A stretch of 8,897 bases of DNA from Bacteroidota bacterium. GTDB taxonomy: Bacteria; Bacteroidota; Bacteroidia; Bacteroidales; VadinHA17. A program made the translations under genes and the position numbers. Positions 6,900 to 8,897 of the stretch are shown here, one piece after another. The first letter of the stretch is position 1, and each line of letters opens with the position of its first letter. Under the pieces are notes generated by a model, which was given only the letters and a program-made list of their open reading frames with translations, had not been told where the DNA came from and ran no database searches. The stretch lies in assembly GCA_021816545.1 (NCBI GenBank), contig JAKAXP010000089.1:1-8897 (forward strand). The letters run 5' to 3'.

Positions 6900-8897
6900 T
6901 GATGAGAAAGAGCCTGTTCATAGCGTTTCTGTTGGGGATTCCCCTTTTCATGCAAGGCCAGGAAAACAACCTCACCTTCCAGTTCAGCAGGATCCTGTTC
7001 AATGACTTTGTTGACACAGTAGAAAAAAGGGTTCCTGTCAGGATTTATTATTCACCCCGGTGGACCGATTCCCTCTGCCTTGATGTCTCTGCCGACAACG
7101 CCACCGTTGAAGGATTGCTGGATAAAACCCTGAGGCGTGACGGGCTTCTGTTCATGATCACACCTGATAACAGGATCATTCTATCGAAAGGTTATTCAAT
7201 CAAGACCGGCTTCGCAAAGGAGTATGAAACATATATGAGGGAGAGGTATGCGGAGACAGCCTCGGCAGACTTCGTCCGGCCTTCCGCGAAGGAGGAGGAG
7301 TCGACTGTAAGCGATGACTACCGGCTCTTCAGGATTGGCAGGCCTTCTGCCGGAAAGATGCCGGAAAGGGTAACCCTGTCAGGGGTCGTCCGCGATGCAG
7401 CTGACGGAACGGGAATGCAGAGTGTTGTGGTCTATGTGGACAAGCTCCGTACAGGGGCTATGACTAACAGTACAGGCTTCTATTCAATATCACTGCCTCC
7501 CGGGCAGTACAGGATCGAGTACAGGATGATGGGGATGAAATCAGCCACCAGGAATGTGCTCATATATTCCGACGGCTCCCTTGATGTGTCACTCACCGAG
7601 AGCCCAAGTGAAATTGACGCCGTTGTAATTTCGGCCAACCGGGAGAACAATGTCAGGAATACCCGGATGGGCACCGAGAAGATCAGTGTGAAGATGCTGA
7701 AACAGATTCCGCTTGGCCTGGGCGAGGCAGACCTGCTGAAGAGTACCCTCATGCTTCCCGGCATACAGACTGTGGGAGAAGCCTCCGGCGGATTCAATGT
7801 CCGTGGCGGAAGCACTGACCAGAACCTTGTCCTCCTGAACTATGCCCCGATAATCAACTCCTCTCACTTCTTCGGATTCTTTTCAGCCTTCAACTCCGAC
7901 ATGATCACTGACGTTACCCTGTTCAAGAGCGGGATGCCTGCAAAATACGGCGGAAGGCTCTCATCAGTGATGGAGATAGTTCCGGCAGAGGGAAACAGAG
8001 AAAAGATAAAGGTCAGCGGCGGAATCAGTCCCGTAACCGGCCGTCTTATGATAGACGGGCCGCTGGTAAGGGATAAGGTATCATTTATTATCGGCGCGCG
8101 CACAACCTACTCTGACTGGCTCCTCGGAATGCTCAACGATGAAAGGCTTAAAAAGAGTACGGCAGGATTCTATGATCTTCAGGGTACCCTTAGCGCGGAA
8201 ATAAACAAAAAGAACTCAGTCTCACTTTCAGGTTATTACAGTGACGACAGGTTTGACTATTACCTCGAAAGCGGCTTCAGATACGGCAACACCGCCGCCA
8301 CCCTGAAATGGAAACACTCCTTCGGTGAGAGACTCACTGCACAGTACTTTGCAATAATCAGCAACTACAGCTACAGGCTTACTTCCACAGCTGACTCCGT
8401 TGAAGCAAACAATACTTACTACAGCCTCAGCCAGAAGATAGGCAGGGCTGACTTCACCTTCCTCAGCTCATCCAAAAACAGGATGGAGTTCGGCATTGAT
8501 GCAACACTCTATTCTCTGGAGCCGGGCAGACGCGAACCTCTCGGTGACTGGTCGGAAGCCATCCCCCTTGAGCTCCAGGGAGAAAAAGCACTGGAACCCT
8601 CTCTCTATTTAAGTGACGAGCTTGAGATTACCCCCTGGCTTTCCGTAACGGCCGGGATCCGGGGAACCCTTTATAAAAGCTTCGGCCCCCGGCGCGAGTT
8701 CATCTATGCCGATGGAATGCCAAGAAGAATCGAAAACATCACAGACACTGTGTATGTAGGGGCAAAGGATACAGAAAGTTCTTACCCGGGACTCGACTTC
8801 AGGTTTTCATCACGCTTCATGCTCTCCGGCAGCGCTTCTTTCAAGATAGGAGCCCAGAGAGCCTTCCAGTACCTCCACATGATTTCAAACACCACAT
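6896..8897 (+). CDS. TonB-dependent outer-membrane receptor with STN and CarboxypepD_reg-like domains; C-terminal barrel truncated by the window
   Basis: 667 codons are open to the window edge without a stop. Domains in order: signal peptide (residues 1 to about 22, MRKSLFIAFLLGIPLFMQGQ after two extra Met); an STN-like domain (about 27-98, with FNDFVDTVEKRVPVRIYYS and ATVEGLLDKTLRRDGLLFMI); a charged linker (about 100-157); a CarboxypepD_reg-like domain (about 160-236, LSGVVRDAADGTGMQSVVVY, STGFYSISLPPGQY); the plug (about 240-350, with GGFNVRGGSTDQNLVLLN and FKSGMPAKYGGRLSSVMEI); then barrel strands with alternating aromatics to residue 667. It should import or signal an unknown ligand across the outer membrane using TonB energy. 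Three consecutive ATGs (6896, 6899, 6902) compete as starts; the first gives the 4-bp overlap with the upstream gene, and a purine-rich GGGAAGAA precedes it. In families paired with DUF4249 the whole receptor is usually 750-900 residues, so perhaps 100-200 residues are missing. Confidence 0.93.
   Translation, partial: MMMRKSLFIAFLLGIPLFMQGQENNLTFQFSRILFNDFVDTVEKRVPVRIYYSPRWTDSLCLDVSADNATVEGLLDKTLRRDGLLFMITPDNRIILSKGYSIKTGFAKEYETYMRERYAETASADFVRPSAKEEESTVSDDYRLFRIGRPSAGKMPERVTLSGVVRDAADGTGMQSVVVYVDKLRTGAMTNSTGFYSISLPPGQYRIEYRMMGMKSATRNVLIYSDGSLDVSLTESPSEIDAVVISANRENNVRNTRMGTEKISVKMLKQIPLGLGEADLLKSTLMLPGIQTVGEASGGFNVRGGSTDQNLVLLNYAPIINSSHFFGFFSAFNSDMITDVTLFKSGMPAKYGGRLSSVMEIVPAEGNREKIKVSGGISPVTGRLMIDGPLVRDKVSFIIGARTTYSDWLLGMLNDERLKKSTAGFYDLQGTLSAEINKKNSVSLSGYYSDDRFDYYLESGFRYGNTAATLKWKHSFGERLTAQYFAIISNYSYRLTSTADSVEANNTYYSLSQKIGRADFTFLSSSKNRMEFGIDATLYSLEPGRREPLGDWSEAIPLELQGEKALEPSLYLSDELEITPWLSVTAGIRGTLYKSFGPRREFIYADGMPRRIENITDTVYVGAKDTESSYPGLDFRFSSRFMLSGSASFKIGAQRAFQYLHMISNTT

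Noticed and set aside
7480..7867. Two open frames on the minus strand (7480-7815 and 7589-7867)
   Set aside because: Both are antisense to the conserved CarboxypepD_reg-like and plug regions of the TonB receptor, which is clearly coding on the plus strand.
1..8897. Insertion sequences, phage genes, CRISPR arrays, tRNA or rRNA genes, riboswitches
   Set aside because: No terminal repeats, transposase-like frames, regularly spaced repeats, cloverleaf-like segments or conserved aptamer motifs were seen on either strand; reading by eye could miss a short divergent RNA.

Overview
The window looks like chromosomal DNA from a member of the Bacteroidota, most likely the order Bacteroidales. The reasons are the gene content (a DUF4249 lipoprotein, a TonB-dependent receptor with STN and CarboxypepD_reg-like domains, and a macroglobulin-type protein carrying a TonB plug domain), heavy use of AGG for arginine, the lack of strong Shine-Dalgarno sequences, and TAnnTTTG-like -7 elements. 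The genus cannot be told from the sequence. I see no mobile element, RNA gene or CRISPR array.

Left part (1-2134, all on the minus strand). Transcription runs leftward through a small lipoprotein of unknown function, then nhaA (a Na+/H+ antiporter with all key residues), then the N-terminal 124 codons of a ferritin-like protein that resembles the cytoplasmic domain of VIT1/CCC1-fused membrane transporters (the MbfA type). Gaps of 21 and 28 bp suggest one cation-homeostasis transcription unit.

Right part (2273-8897) is a divergent cluster around a 190-bp shared control region (5891-6080). Leftward run a DUF4249 lipoprotein and, 12 bp later, a 793-residue secreted protein with macroglobulin-like domains, a CarboxypepD_reg-like domain and a TonB-plug-like domain but no beta-barrel. 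Rightward run a 272-residue secreted protein of unknown function and, overlapping it by 4 bp (ATGA), a TonB-dependent outer-membrane receptor that the window cuts off in the barrel.

Taken together, the right part plausibly encodes a cell-envelope assembly: the receptor as the gated channel, the DUF4249 lipoprotein as its likely surface partner (the pairing is recurrent in Bacteroidota), and two secreted proteins of unknown role. The substrate is unknown. The most interesting points are the barrel-less plug protein, the unknown protein coupled to the receptor, and the STN signalling domain without a sigma/anti-sigma pair in view.
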